A stretch of 64,000 nt of DNA from Acinetobacter sp. BY419 (GCF_019038395.1 NZ_JAGFXZ010000009.1:1-64000), one strand, 5' to 3'. Shown: positions 35,162 through 44,940, numbered from the stretch's first letter. Numbers and translations are program-made. The notes: generated from the sequence alone by a model not told the origin.

Positions 35162-36052
35162 ATGAAGATTGCATTTATTGGTTTAGGCAACATGGGCGGC
35201 TCCATGGCACAGAACCTGCTCAAGGCAGGCCATCAGGTATTTGGTTATGACTTGAGTGAAGTGGCTTTACAGCATTTTGCACAAGCGGGCGGTGTGGTCT
35301 GCGACAGTCCACAAGCAGCCGCAAAGCAGGCAGATATCGTGGTCAGCATGTTGCCTGCAGCCAAGCATGTACGTGAGGTTTATCTCGGTGAACACGGTAT
35401 TCTGAACGTCCTTCAAGTGGGTAGTTTGTGTATTGATAGCAGTACCATTGATCCGCAAACGATTCAGGAAATTGCTGCAATAGGTCAGGCCAGACAGATT
35501 CGCGTCTGTGATGCACCTGTATCCGGCGGGACTTTGGGCGCCAAAGATGGCACCTTGACCTTTATGGTCGGTGCAGACGAGGTGACCTTTGAGGCAGTCA
35601 AGCCAGTGCTCAGCGCTATGGGCAAAAATCTGGTGCATTGTGGTGCTGTTGGAACAGGACAGGTGGCAAAAATCTGTAATAACCTGATTCTGGGTATTTC
35701 CATGACTGCGGTTGCAGAAGGGATGGCACTTGGAGTCAAACTGGGAATTGATCCTCAGGCTCTGGCTGGCGTAATCAATAGTTCAACCGGACGTTGCTGG
35801 AGTTCTGAAATTTATAATCCCTGGCCGGATATCTGTGCCAATGCGCCGTCATCACGGGGGTATACAGACGGTTTTGCAGCACAGCTGATGCTTAAAGATT
35901 TGGGCCTGGCCGTCGATGCAGCTCAGCAAGTTGACCAGCCGATTGTACTTGGCAGCATGGTACAAAAACTCTATCAGCAACTGTGTCAGGAAGGCGATGC
36001 CCATCTGGATTTTTCCAGCATTATGCATCAATACACGACGCCACCTGCTTAA
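35162..36052 (+). CDS. mmsB: 3-hydroxyisobutyrate dehydrogenase
   Basis: A 296-residue NAD-dependent beta-hydroxyacid dehydrogenase converting 3-hydroxyisobutyrate to methylmalonate semialdehyde. GLGNMGG binds NAD, DAPVSGGTLGAKDGTLTFMVG is the substrate motif, and the catalytic Lys sits in GQVAKICNN. TAAGGAG overlaps the mmsA stop; the ATG at 35162 is spaced 7 bases from it, better than the ATG at 35156. It works directly with MmsA. Confidence 0.92.
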   Translation: MKIAFIGLGNMGGSMAQNLLKAGHQVFGYDLSEVALQHFAQAGGVVCDSPQAAAKQADIVVSMLPAAKHVREVYLGEHGILNVLQVGSLCIDSSTIDPQTIQEIAAIGQARQIRVCDAPVSGGTLGAKDGTLTFMVGADEVTFEAVKPVLSAMGKNLVHCGAVGTGQVAKICNNLILGISMTAVAEGMALGVKLGIDPQALAGVINSSTGRCWSSEIYNPWPDICANAPSSRGYTDGFAAQLMLKDLGLAVDAAQQVDQPIVLGSMVQKLYQQLCQEGDAHLDFSSIMHQYTTPPA

Positions 36053-36138
36053 AACTTAAAATATCCAGATGGAGCAAGGATTCGCTTCATTAACAATACC
36101 CTGTCAGTAATAACGATAAATTCAGGCTGAGGTTTAAC

Positions 36139-37776
36139 ATGTTAGATTATAAAAAAACGGTTCAAAATTTTGATTTAAATACGGTTACAAAGCAGTATCT
36201 GTCCGGTTCAATGCAGGCGTTAAATGCCTGTTATGAATGTTGCGATCGTCATGCCGACTCCGATGCAGTTGCCTTGTACTGGTACGGCAAAGATGGCCGC
36301 AAAGAACAATATAGCTTTCGCGAACTGAAGAAATATTCCAGTCAGTTTGCAAATTTCCTGAAGTCTCAGGGCATTGGCAAAGGTGACCGCGTTTCCGGTT
36401 TATTGCCACGTACCCCAGAGCTGATCATTACCATTTTAGCAACCTGGCGCATGGGTGCAGTGTATCAACCTTTATTTACCGCCTTTGGTCCCAAAGCCAT
36501 TGAGCATCGCATTCAGATGGCGCAAAGCAAGCTAGTGGTGACTGATCTGGCGAATCGGGAGAAACTATCCGAGATTAGCAACTGCCCTCCGATTGTGACG
36601 GTACATGCCGAAACCTATCCGCAAGATATAAGTTTCTGGACGGTGTTGAACCGGCAAGCTGAAAACTGTGAACTGGAAATGCTCAGTATCGATGAGCCAT
36701 TTTTATTGATGTTTACCTCTGGAACCACCGGACCGGCCAAACCCTTAAAAGTTCCACTTAAAGCGCTGATTGCTTTTGCCGGCTACATGCACAATGCCAT
36801 CGGTCTAACCGAGGATGATGCTTTCTGGAATATTGCCGATCCGGGCTGGGCCTATGGCTTGTACTACGCTATTACTGGACCGTTATTGCTCGGCCATTCT
36901 ACCTTGTTTTATGAAGGCGGTTTTAATGCAGAAAGTGTCTGCGAAATTATCAAGGAATATGGTATTACCAATCTGGCCGGTGCGCCAACAGCTTACCGCA
37001 TGATGATGGCGGCTGATCCTGCACACATGACACAGTTACGGGGCAAGTTACGCGTCGTCAGCAGTGCAGGAGAACCCTTGAATCCGGAAGTGATCCGCTG
37101 GTTTAAAGAAGTGCTGGATGTACCGATTTATGACCATTATGGCCAGACTGAAGTCGGGATGGTGGTGTGCAATCATCATGCTCTGGAACATCCGGTCCGT
37201 TCAGGTTCGGCAGGTTTTGCCAGTCCCGGTTATCGAATTGCGGTTGTAGATGAACAAGGTCATGAGTTAACGGCTGACGTTCCGGGCGTCCTAGCGGTAG
37301 ATATCAGTCAATCTCCAATGATGTGGTTCTCGGGTTATGAAGAAAGCCGCAAATCTCCATTTATTGGACACTACTATTTAACCGGTGATACCGCAGAAAT
37401 TCATGCCGATGGCAGTATGAGCTTTGTTGGACGTAGTGATGATGTCATTACAACCTCAGGCTATCGCGTGGGGCCATTTGATGTAGAAAGTGCCTTGCTG
37501 GAACATGATGCGGTGATTGAAGCTGCGGTGATTGGCGTACCTGATCCTGAACGTACCGAAGTCATCAAAGCCTTTGTAATTCTGGCGAACAATTTTGCAG
37601 CTTCGCCACATCTGGAAGAAGAACTGGGCCAGTTTGTGAAAAAGCGTTTGTCTGCACATGCCTATCCACGCCTGATTGAATTTGTCACTGAATTGCCAAA
37701 AACCCCGAGCGGTAAGATTCAGCGCTTTTTACTGCGCAATCAGGAAATCAACAAGCAGCAGGTAAAGACCGCATAA
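36139..37776 (+). CDS. AMP-forming acyl-CoA synthetase (acetyl/propionyl/isobutyryl-CoA synthetase-like)
   Basis: A 545-residue ANL enzyme. The P-loop is MFTSGTTGPAKPLK, then YDHYGQTEVGM, YYLTGDTAEIHADGSMSFVGRSDDVITTSGYRVGPFDVE and TPSGKIQRFLLR with the catalytic Lys. The WNIADPGWAYGLYY segment recalls short-chain acyl-CoA synthetases. Inside the mms operon it probably activates isobutyrate, propionate or another short acid. GAGG precedes the ATG. Substrate is inferred from position. Confidence 0.85.
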   Translation: MLDYKKTVQNFDLNTVTKQYLSGSMQALNACYECCDRHADSDAVALYWYGKDGRKEQYSFRELKKYSSQFANFLKSQGIGKGDRVSGLLPRTPELIITILATWRMGAVYQPLFTAFGPKAIEHRIQMAQSKLVVTDLANREKLSEISNCPPIVTVHAETYPQDISFWTVLNRQAENCELEMLSIDEPFLLMFTSGTTGPAKPLKVPLKALIAFAGYMHNAIGLTEDDAFWNIADPGWAYGLYYAITGPLLLGHSTLFYEGGFNAESVCEIIKEYGITNLAGAPTAYRMMMAADPAHMTQLRGKLRVVSSAGEPLNPEVIRWFKEVLDVPIYDHYGQTEVGMVVCNHHALEHPVRSGSAGFASPGYRIAVVDEQGHELTADVPGVLAVDISQSPMMWFSGYEESRKSPFIGHYYLTGDTAEIHADGSMSFVGRSDDVITTSGYRVGPFDVESALLEHDAVIEAAVIGVPDPERTEVIKAFVILANNFAASPHLEEELGQFVKKRLSAHAYPRLIEFVTELPKTPSGKIQRFLLRNQEINKQQVKTA

Positions 37777-37836
37777 ATCAGCCAAAGCCGGCAAATTGAA
37801 TAAAAGATCGCATTAAAGAGATTGAAGGAAGAATCA

Positions 37837-38964
37837 ATGCAATTTACGGAAGAGCAACAACTGATTCAGGATATGGCCAAAAGCTTCGCCCAGGAACAGA
37901 TTAAACCCTTTGCCGGCGAGTGGGACCAAAAAGGCATATTCCCTAAACAGACCTTGTCCCAAATGGGCGAGTTAGGTTTTCTGGGCATGCTAATTCCAGA
38001 AGAATGGGGCGGCTCGGGTACAGGCACGCTGGCTTATGTACTGGCCCTCGAAGAAGTGGCCGCCGCAGATGGTGCAACTTCAGCCATCATGAGCGTACAC
38101 AACTCGGTGGGTTGTGTGCCTATTCTCAAGTTTGGAACTGAACAGCAAAAGCAGCAGTTTTTAAAGCCTTTGGCTCAAGGGGAAATGATTGGTGCCTTTG
38201 CCTTGACTGAACCGCATACCGGATCGGATGCCGCAGCGATCAAAACCCGTGCCGTCAAAGATGGCGATCACTATATTATTAATGGTGCCAAACAGTTTAT
38301 TACCTCTGGCCATAATGCCGGAATGATTATTGTCTTTGCTGTGACGGATCCAGACGCGGGTAAAAAGGGGATGAGTGCCTTTTTAGTCCCGCGCGATACG
38401 CCAGGTTATGAGGTGATTCGGGTGGAAGAAAAACTGGGCCTGCATGCTTCGGATACCTGCCAGATTGCCTTAACCGATGTCCGCATTCATGAAAGCTTAA
38501 GACTCGGTGCAGAAGGTGAAGGCCTGAAAATTGCCTTGGCCAATCTGGAAGGTGGGCGGATCGGTATTGCTGCACAAGCAGTGGGTCTGGCACGTGCAGC
38601 TTTAGAAGAAGCCACCAAATATGCGCATGATCGTGTGGCTTTTGGCAAACCGATTTTTGAGCAACAGGCAATTTCTTTCCGGTTGGCCAGTATGGCTACC
38701 GAAATTGAAGCTGCACGTCAACTGGTACATTTTGCCGCACGTAAAAAGGAAGCCGGTGAAAGCTGTTTGACTGAAGCCTCCATGGCCAAATTATTTGCTT
38801 CGGAAATGACCGAACGTGTCTGCTCTAAGGCACTCCAGATTTTTGGCGGTTACGGTTATCTGACAGACTTCCCGATTGAACGTATTTATCGAGATGCACG
38901 TATTTGTCAGATTTATGAAGGCACCAGCGATATTCAGCGTATGGTAATTGCACGCAGTTTATAA
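37837..38964 (+). CDS. Isobutyryl-CoA-type acyl-CoA dehydrogenase
   Basis: A 375-residue acyl-CoA dehydrogenase of usual length, with [16 protein letters not shown], the [18 protein letters not shown] region and the catalytic Glu in [17 protein letters not shown]. Adjacent genes (mmsAB, hydratase, HIBYL-CoA hydrolase) point to isobutyryl-CoA to methacrylyl-CoA. The ATG at 37837 follows AAGGAAG; a TTG at 37822 is less likely. The hydratase follows after 23 bases. Confidence 0.87.
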   Translation: MQFTEEQQLIQDMAKSFAQEQIKPFAGEWDQKGIFPKQTLSQMGELGFLGMLIPEEWGGSGTGTLAYVLALEEVAAADGATSAIMSVHNSVGCVPILKFGTEQQKQQFLKPLAQGEMIGAFALTEPHTGSDAAAIKTRAVKDGDHYIINGAKQFITSGHNAGMIIVFAVTDPDAGKKGMSAFLVPRDTPGYEVIRVEEKLGLHASDTCQIALTDVRIHESLRLGAEGEGLKIALANLEGGRIGIAAQAVGLARAALEEATKYAHDRVAFGKPIFEQQAISFRLASMATEIEAARQLVHFAARKKEAGESCLTEASMAKLFASEMTERVCSKALQIFGGYGYLTDFPIERIYRDARICQIYEGTSDIQRMVIARSL

Positions 38965-38987
38965 CTCATTTTAAAGGGATTTTTATC

Positions 38988-39761
38988 ATGCAATGGCAAA
39001 CTATTTTACTCGAACAGCGTAACGGTGTCGGGCTGATTACTTTAAACCGGCCGCAAGCGTTAAATGCCTTGAATAACCAGCTGATTGTCGAGATCAATCA
39101 GGCACTGGATCAGCTGGAAAAAGACCCAAAAATTGGCTGTATTGTGATTGCCGGTTCGGAAAAAGCCTTTGCCGCCGGTGCCGATATCAAAGAAATGGCA
39201 GATCTAAATTTTCCGCAAATTTATCTAGATGACTTTTTCAGTCTGGCTGATCGAATAGCCCAGCGCCGTAAACCTTTAATTGCTGCGATCAGTGGCTATG
39301 CCTTGGGCGGTGGATGTGAATTGGCCTTAATGTGCGACTTTATTTACTGCGCCGATAATGCAAAGTTTGGTTTACCTGAAGTCACCTTAGGCGTATTGCC
39401 GGGCATTGGTGGAACGCAGCGTTTAACTCTGGCAATCGGTAAAGCCAAAGCCATGGAAATGTGCCTGACTGCACGACAAATGGGAGCGCAAGAAGCAGAG
39501 CAAAGTGGTCTGGTGGCACGGGTATTTGCCAAAGAAGAATTACTGGAACAGACACTGCAAGCCGCGGAAAAGATTGCCGAAAAATCCTTACCTGCAGTGA
39601 TGATGATTAAAGAGTCAATTAATCGGGCCTTTGAAGTGAGCCTAGCCGAAGGCTTGCGCTTTGAACGACGGGTATTTCATTCAATTTTTGCCGGTTCTGA
39701 CCAAAAAGAAGGGATGCGAGCTTTTGTGGAAAAACGTCCAGCCCGATTTACCCATCAATAG
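38988..39761 (+). CDS. Enoyl-CoA hydratase (methacrylyl-CoA hydration expected)
   Basis: A 257-residue crotonase-fold hydratase. The oxyanion hole is in FAAGADIKEM and GGGCELA, with catalytic Glu in CELA and LPEVTLG. In this operon it would hydrate methacrylyl-CoA to 3-hydroxyisobutyryl-CoA. AAAGGGA precedes the ATG. It belongs to the same large family as the 7373 gene and ends similarly (KEGM-AF-EKR), but operon context separates their substrates. Confidence 0.87.
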   Translation: MQWQTILLEQRNGVGLITLNRPQALNALNNQLIVEINQALDQLEKDPKIGCIVIAGSEKAFAAGADIKEMADLNFPQIYLDDFFSLADRIAQRRKPLIAAISGYALGGGCELALMCDFIYCADNAKFGLPEVTLGVLPGIGGTQRLTLAIGKAKAMEMCLTARQMGAQEAEQSGLVARVFAKEELLEQTLQAAEKIAEKSLPAVMMIKESINRAFEVSLAEGLRFERRVFHSIFAGSDQKEGMRAFVEKRPARFTHQ

Positions 39762-39786
39762 GAAATTCATAATAGGAACAAAAAGA

Positions 39787-40848
39787 ATGAGTGATGAAAA
39801 TAATTTAGTGATTCGGGTAGCAGGGGGGCTGGGCATCATCAGCCTGGACCGTACCAGCCATTTAAATGCATTAACCCTGCCGATGATTCAAGGTATTCAG
39901 TCGCAATTAGATCAGTGGCACCATGCTCCAGAGGTGCAAGCTATCCTGATCAATTCTAATAGTCCGAAAGCCTTCTGCGCGGGAGGAGATATCCGTTATC
40001 TGTATGACAGTTATCAGGCCGGAAATACCCAGTATCAGGATTTTTTTGCCACTGAATATAACATGCTAAGCACGCTGCGCAATTTTCCAAAGGCCGTTAT
40101 CGTGATGATGGATGGTTATGTCTTGGGTGGCGGCTTTGGTCTGGCTCAGGCATGTCATATCAAGGTGAGCAGTGAAAAATCACGCTTTGCCATGCCAGAA
40201 ACGGCTATTGGATTTTTCCCGGATGTTGGTGCAACCCACTTTTTATCCCGACTGGATGATGTAGGCGTTTATATGGCATTGACAGGAGAGCAGATCAGCA
40301 GCAGTGATGCACTATATCTGGATCTGGTCGACTATCATGTTCCGAGTAAACATTTTTCTGAACTAGAAGCGGCATTGATTGCTGCGCCTGTATTAAATCA
40401 GATTAAAATCCAAAAAATCATCAGTGCGTATATTACCCATCCGGTGGAAAGCGAGTTGCAAAAACGTGCAAATCTGATTAGCCAGCATTTTGGCCATCCA
40501 AACCTCGATGAGATTGAGCAGAGCCTGGCGCATGCAAGTAGTGCCACCGATCAGGAATGGGCAGATAAAATGCTGGCCATCTTGCAGCAACGCCCGGTCA
40601 TGGCCAAGCAAACCAGCCTGAAGCTTCAGCAAGCCGGACAGAATTTATCGCTGGAAAAATGTATGCAGCTTGAGCGGGACTTACAAGACATCTGGTTAGA
40701 GCAGGGTGATTTTATTGAGGGTGTGCGGGCATTAATTATTGATAAAGACAAGAATCCGCAATGGCAAACCGATAATTCAAAATTTGAAAAATCCTTGCAA
40801 AAGCTCTGGCCGGTCTGGACTCTGCAACGTATAGAAAATACATATTAA
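39787..40848 (+). CDS. 3-hydroxyisobutyryl-CoA hydrolase
   Basis: A 353-residue crotonase-superfamily hydrolase, longer than hydratases. FCAGGDIRYLYDSYQAG, DGYVLGGGFGLAQACHIKV and FAMPETAIGFFPDVGATHFLSRL are diagnostic of HIBYL-CoA hydrolases. It releases free 3-hydroxyisobutyrate for MmsB, closing the valine path. An open frame extends upstream to 39661 into the hydratase gene; the ATG at 39787, after ATAGGAAC, gives the family's usual N terminus. A terminator follows at 40863-40896. Confidence 0.9.
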   Translation: MSDENNLVIRVAGGLGIISLDRTSHLNALTLPMIQGIQSQLDQWHHAPEVQAILINSNSPKAFCAGGDIRYLYDSYQAGNTQYQDFFATEYNMLSTLRNFPKAVIVMMDGYVLGGGFGLAQACHIKVSSEKSRFAMPETAIGFFPDVGATHFLSRLDDVGVYMALTGEQISSSDALYLDLVDYHVPSKHFSELEAALIAAPVLNQIKIQKIISAYITHPVESELQKRANLISQHFGHPNLDEIEQSLAHASSATDQEWADKMLAILQQRPVMAKQTSLKLQQAGQNLSLEKCMQLERDLQDIWLEQGDFIEGVRALIIDKDKNPQWQTDNSKFEKSLQKLWPVWTLQRIENTY

Positions 40849-40862
40849 AGATTCTTGTTAAA

Positions 40863-40896
40863 AATCCTCTCATCACTACGTATGAGAGGATTTTTT
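40863..40896 (+). terminator. Intrinsic terminator of the mms operon
   Basis: AATCCTCTCAT and ATGAGAGGATT flank an 8-base loop, followed by a T-run, 14 bases after the hydrolase stop. Confidence 0.85.
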
Positions 40897-40939
40897 AGTC
40901 GTGCTTCCAACATATAGCCTTTATCCTAACTTTCCATTC

Positions 40940-41110
40940 CTAATGGGAAGTTTTCTTTTTCTTGCCACCGCCATCTTGCTTGTTGACAGTAGACCAAGCA
41001 ATACGTTCGGCTTCTTCCTCAGAATGACCGCGTTCTTTTTCGCTTTCTTCAATATGTTCGGCCTGCCGTTTTTGTTTATCGGTATAGGCGGATTTGTCAC
41101 CTCTAGGCAT
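40940..41110 (-). CDS. Small lysine/glutamate-rich conserved protein (plasmid-stabilization-protein-like)
   Basis: A 56-residue protein beginning MPRGDKSAYTDKQKRQAEHI, with central IAWSTVNKQDGGG and a KKKK tail. This pattern (PxGDKSxYTDKQKRxAEHIE...AWxTVNK..GGGKK) is seen in many proteobacterial small proteins often labelled plasmid stabilization protein; their function is not established. GAGGA lies about 8 bases before the ATG. It is highly charged, probably disordered and cytoplasmic. Longer frames on either strand at this position lack such features. Confidence 0.8.
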   Translation of the reverse strand: MPRGDKSAYTDKQKRQAEHIEESEKERGHSEEEAERIAWSTVNKQDGGGKKKKTSH

Positions 41111-41250
41111 ATTACTATCCTCATCAGGGTTGGCTGAAATTACTATAACAATGGTCTGTTTCTATAGCGGTAAATATCTGTCATGTATTTGTTTAAATTG
41201 TTTTATAAAACCAAAAGCTTTTAAAAAATAAGAAATTTATTATTGAATGA

Positions 41251-41278
41251 AGATAACGGCTCTCGCTGACCGTTATCT
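41251..41278 (-). terminator. Probable terminator of the leftward SDR gene
   Basis: AGATAACGG and CCGTTATCT pair around a 10-base loop just past the stop at 41290. The T-run on the minus strand is weak. Confidence 0.5.
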
Positions 41279-41289
41279 CCAAATCCTGA

Positions 41290-42159
41290 TTAGCCGTTAA
41301 TGATACTGCCACCATTGACATGAATGACCTGACCGGAAATATAACTGGCTTCTTCACTGGCTAGAAATAAATAAGCGGGTGCGACTTCACTAGGCTGACC
41401 CATCCGACCCATTGGTGTCTGTTTACCGAACTCTTCAAGTTGCTCTTCATCAAAACTGCTTGGAATGAGAGGAGTCCAAATTGGGCCAGGTGCTACACCA
41501 TTAACCCGAATTCCGGTTTTATTTTTCAACAGATTGTTGGATAAGCTACGGGTAAAGGAGGTAATAGCACCTTTCGTACTTGCATAGTCAATCAGCTGGT
41601 CATGGCCGTGATAGCTGGTAATACTGGTGGTATTAATAATGCTATCACCTTCTTGCATATGTGGAATAACTGCCTGAGTCAGATAGAACATGGACAGGAT
41701 ATTCACATTGAAAGTTTTAAATAATTGTTCAGGTGAAATATCAGTAATACTTTCTTGCGGATACTGAACCGCGGCATTATTGACCAAAATATTGACCGTT
41801 TTAAATTCCTGAAGCGTCTGTTCAACCATTTCCTTGATTTTATTTTGATCTTGTAAATCACATTTAATCAGTAAACATCGCCGTCCTTCTTTTTCAACCA
41901 TTTTTTTCGTATCAAGCGCATCCTGATCTTCATCCAGATAACAGATCGCAATATCAGCACCTTCACGGGCAAACAAGACGGAGACTGATCGGCCTATACC
42001 GCTATCGCCACCTGTGATCAGGGCAACTTTACCTTTAAGTTTATCGCTGCCTTTATAGTTCGGCTTGATGATTTCCGGTGCAGGATCCATTTTGGTTTGT
42101 ACACCTGGTTGATGATCTTGAGTTTCAGTTGAAGCGGGGGTTTCAGGATAGTTATTCAT
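41290..42159 (-). CDS. Short-chain dehydrogenase/reductase (YghA / general stress protein 39-like)
   Basis: A 289-residue SDR with a 45-residue polar N-terminal extension (NNYPETPAST...KPNYKGSDKLKGK). The cofactor motif is TGGDSGIGRSV, with NNAAVQYPQ, a catalytic Ser in NTTSITSYHG and YASTK, and it ends GQVIHVNGG. This extended type includes E. coli YghA and Bacillus stress protein 39; the natural substrate is unclear. AAAGGGA precedes the ATG at 42159; a start at 42180 adds 7 residues. Monocistronic. Confidence 0.85.
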   Translation of the reverse strand: MNNYPETPASTETQDHQPGVQTKMDPAPEIIKPNYKGSDKLKGKVALITGGDSGIGRSVSVLFAREGADIAICYLDEDQDALDTKKMVEKEGRRCLLIKCDLQDQNKIKEMVEQTLQEFKTVNILVNNAAVQYPQESITDISPEQLFKTFNVNILSMFYLTQAVIPHMQEGDSIINTTSITSYHGHDQLIDYASTKGAITSFTRSLSNNLLKNKTGIRVNGVAPGPIWTPLIPSSFDEEQLEEFGKQTPMGRMGQPSEVAPAYLFLASEEASYISGQVIHVNGGSIING

Positions 42160-42473
42160 GTTTTCCCTTTCTCTGTACAAAGTTCAGAAATATCTTAGAG
42201 GCTTTCTAACTTTATGCATTCGGTCTCAACATTTAATAACAGAATGTATTCGAGATTTATCAATTATTCATAGAGCTTTGATTGACATGGTTTTAAGTAA
42301 ACCTGAATACCACTGCCTAAATTTTGATAGAAAAGAATACTGTATATGCTTTATAGCAGTATTCTGTCGCTCAAATTTCAAGCAATGATTGTTCTCATAG
42401 CGACCAGACACTGAATTGTATTTTAAAGGAATATAAACAACACAATAAAGAACAGTACTATTCTCGATAAAGC
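42160..42473. other. Intergenic region with an inverted repeat (42334-42365)
   Basis: No credible gene. AGAATACTG (42334-42342) and CAGTATTCT (42357-42365) form perfect 9-bp arms around 14 bases. No T-run follows, so an operator or processing hairpin is as likely as a terminator. Confidence 0.45.
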
Positions 42474-43520
42474 TTAAGCAGCAAATAAAGGACTGAATCC
42501 TTTTTTACGTAAGAGTTTTCGGTACATGCTTGAGCTACGATCTGCGGGAAAATGCGCTTCTAAAGATAAGTCCAAAGGTAAATATTCAGGTTTTTGATTT
42601 TCTACAATCAAACGGTCTTCTTCAAAAATTTTCAGATTAAATGCATAAGCATCTTCAACCGGTAAATCCTTATCATAGTTTCGGCAAATAGGGGCAAAAA
42701 GTCGGGTTGAGCGCGCGGTCATGGGTGAGGCTGCGTTCATAATGACCTGTTTGCTATTATTCGGGAAATGGATCGTAAGGGTTGCGGTAAACGGCAGGCT
42801 GACTTCAAAATGGCGTAACCATTTAAAATCTTCCTGACCCCGTTGCTCAGCCCCGATCGGATAACGTCCAACACTGCTAATATAATCTGCAGTAAAACCA
42901 TAATCCGTTTCTGTGGTGCTGTAATCAGGCACTTCTACATCATCCGGATCGCCAAATGTCTCTGGATGCACCCAGGCAAAATGTGCTACATCAATAAAAC
43001 CCTCAAGCTGTCTTCCTGCAAAACAGTTGATATCTACTGTAGGACAAACCAGTTGTTGGTATTCAGCATCCTCCCAAAAAGGCATATTGGGAATATTGGG
43101 TTCTGCATCCTTTGCAGCGCTTAATGAACACCAAATCAAGCCATACTTTTCTACCGCAGCATAAGTTTTCAGATTGAAACGCTCAGATATTTTATGCTGG
43201 GGATGTGCAGGGATTCGATTGCATTTACCTTCACTACCAAAGCGTAAACCATGATAACGACAAACTACACCCTGACCATCATTTTGTCCCAAGCTTAAAG
43301 GGACACCCCGATGAGGGCATGCATCTTTAGCTACCACCAGCTCATGATTCATTTTATAAATCACCAGCGGCATATCAAGCAGCATGCTACTGGTGGGTTG
43401 ATCTGTAATATCACGCGCAAGTGCAATCGGATACCAGGACTGAGCCAATAGATACCAGTCCTGTTCTTCAAATGTCATATGAACAGGTAAATCAGGATTG
43501 AAAGTGGCGATATTTATATT
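42474..43520 (-). CDS. Rieske non-heme iron oxygenase (HpxD-like paralogue 1)
   Basis: A 348-residue oxygenase subunit. The Rieske cluster ligands are CPHRG and CRYHG. The mononuclear iron site is in EGFIDVAHFAWVH, with the bridging Asp and two His. It has the length and layout of vanillate demethylase/HpxD-type single-component oxygenases and needs an electron-transfer reductase not present in the window. It is a clear paralogue of the protein at 52235-53290. Divergent from puuE, so a purine or purine-derived substrate is likely. The ATG at 43520 is chosen over a GTG at 43565 because it matches the paralogue's length. Confidence 0.83.
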   Translation of the reverse strand, partial: NINIATFNPDLPVHMTFEEQDWYLLAQSWYPIALARDITDQPTSSMLLDMPLVIYKMNHELVVAKDACPHRGVPLSLGQNDGQGVVCRYHGLRFGSEGKCNRIPAHPQHKISERFNLKTYAAVEKYGLIWCSLSAAKDAEPNIPNMPFWEDAEYQQLVCPTVDINCFAGRQLEGFIDVAHFAWVHPETFGDPDDVEVPDYSTTETDYGFTADYISSVGRYPIGAEQRGQEDFKWLRHFEVSLPFTATLTIHFPNNSKQVIMNAASPMTARSTRLFAPICRNYDKDLPVEDAYAFNLKIFEEDRLIVENQKPEYLPLDLSLEAHFPADRSSSMYRKLLRKKGFSPLFAA

Positions 43521-43833
43521 CATAACGGGATCTGTTTTTTGACCTTTGGTTTGAATATAAAACACAGCAGCGTTCTATGAAATTTCAATTAACTGGATAT
43601 AGGCTTGCATAAATTAGAACAGTGATAGGCTCTTGTAACTAAAATGAACTTCAATCCTGAATATTTAAGATTCCCCCCTCATCTATTCATATCTAAATAG
43701 TTGAGCTCAGTCCTCAATAAATCATGCTTTTTCTAAAAGCATGTGCTTACTTTGGATGTTCCACTTTGGCGCATAAATTGCTTGTGATGTTTATTAAATT
43801 TTATTGTTTGATATAAGACATCAGGGATTAAAC
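43521..43833. promoter_or_regulatory. Divergent Rieske/puuE control region
   Basis: 313 bases without a gene. CATGCTTTT-TCT-AAAAGCATG (43723-43743) is a perfect 9-bp-arm repeat about 90 bases before puuE. In the Rieske direction, TGTTCTAATTT (complement of 43611-43621) recurs upstream of the second Rieske gene at 52079-52089. Confidence 0.45.
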
Positions 43834-44796
43834 GTGACAACTACATATCTACGCGGACAAGAACTCATAGATCAAATTAGAAAGCAGCCATATTCACGAG
43901 ACCTGATTGGCTATCATGGGAATGTTCCAAAAGTAGAATGGCCAAACCAAGCTAGGATTGCAGTTCAGTTCGTTCTCAATTACGAAGAAGGTGGTGAAAA
44001 CCACATTGAGCATGGCGATACCGGTTCAGAACAGTTTTTATCTGAAATTATTGGTGCTGCAAGTTTTCCAGACAAACATATGTCGATGGACTCCATGTAC
44101 GAATATGGCTCACGTGCAGGTTTCTGGCGGATTCATCAGGAGTTTCAAAAACGTGGTCTGCCGATGACTATTTTTGGAGTTGGCATGGCATTAATCCGCA
44201 ATTCCTATGTTGTCGCAGCAATCAAAGATGCCAAGTATGACGTGGTCTCGCATGGTCAGCGTTGGCTGCATTATCAAAATATGGATATTGAGACTGAACG
44301 CCAACATATGGATCAAGCTATCAGTGTATTACAGTCACTTTTCGGCAAAGCACCTCTAGGTTGGTATACCGGTCGCGATAGTCCAAACACCCGTCAATTA
44401 CTGGCTGAATTTCCCCAGATTCAGTATGACTGTGATTACTATGGAGATGACTTACCATTTTGGAGCACATTAACCAGTCAGACAGGTGAAACACGCCCTC
44501 ATTTGATCATTCCATATACTTTAGATAACAATGATATGAAATTTAGCTCACCGGGCGGTTTTAACAGTGGAGAGCAGTTCTATCAATACCTCAAAGATGC
44601 TTTTGATGTGCTCTATGTAGAAGGAGAAACTGCTCCCAAAATGCTGTCAGTTGGGATGCACTGCCGTATTTTAGGACGTCCGGGACGCTTTAAAGCACTA
44701 CAAAAGTTCCTGGACTATATTCTAAATCATGACAAAGTCTGGATCTGTCGCCGGGGTGATATTGCTGAACACTGGTATAAACACCATGCACCATAA
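43834..44796 (+). CDS. puuE: Allantoinase, polysaccharide-deacetylase family (PuuE)
   Basis: A 320-residue metal-independent allantoinase opening allantoin to allantoate. RDLIGYHGNVPKVEWPNQARIAVQFVLNYEEGGE, MYEYGSRAGFWRI, SHGQRWLHYQ and GWYTGRDSPNTR are hallmarks. Translation probably starts at GTG 43834, preceded by CAGGGA at good spacing; an upstream TTG adds 10 residues. It starts the rightward puuE-uraD-uraH-permease set, and a hairpin at 44813-44840 separates it from uraD. Confidence 0.93.
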   Translation: MTTTYLRGQELIDQIRKQPYSRDLIGYHGNVPKVEWPNQARIAVQFVLNYEEGGENHIEHGDTGSEQFLSEIIGAASFPDKHMSMDSMYEYGSRAGFWRIHQEFQKRGLPMTIFGVGMALIRNSYVVAAIKDAKYDVVSHGQRWLHYQNMDIETERQHMDQAISVLQSLFGKAPLGWYTGRDSPNTRQLLAEFPQIQYDCDYYGDDLPFWSTLTSQTGETRPHLIIPYTLDNNDMKFSSPGGFNSGEQFYQYLKDAFDVLYVEGETAPKMLSVGMHCRILGRPGRFKALQKFLDYILNHDKVWICRRGDIAEHWYKHHAP

Positions 44797-44812
44797 TCAA
44801 AATAATCTATTT

Positions 44813-44840
44813 AAAAAGAGAATCTTGGATTCTCTTTTTT
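44813..44840 (+). terminator. Terminator-like hairpin after puuE
   Basis: AAAAAGAGAATC and GATTCTCTTTTT flank a 3-base loop with a T-run, 16 bases after puuE. uraD 100 bases on therefore probably has its own promoter or depends on readthrough. Confidence 0.75.
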
Positions 44841-44940
44841 GATTTATGCAGTTTATAAAAATAATAAAGAAATCATATTTGGCATTGTTATTGCAAAACC
44901 CATATTGAATAAACATTAAATATAATCAGGCGATTTAATA

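Noticed and set aside
40901..41137. Rightward hydrophobic 78-codon frame and leftward 67-codon frame
   Set aside because: Both are out-of-frame readings of the 56-residue charged protein gene at 40940-41110, which has a ribosome site and a recognisable family pattern.
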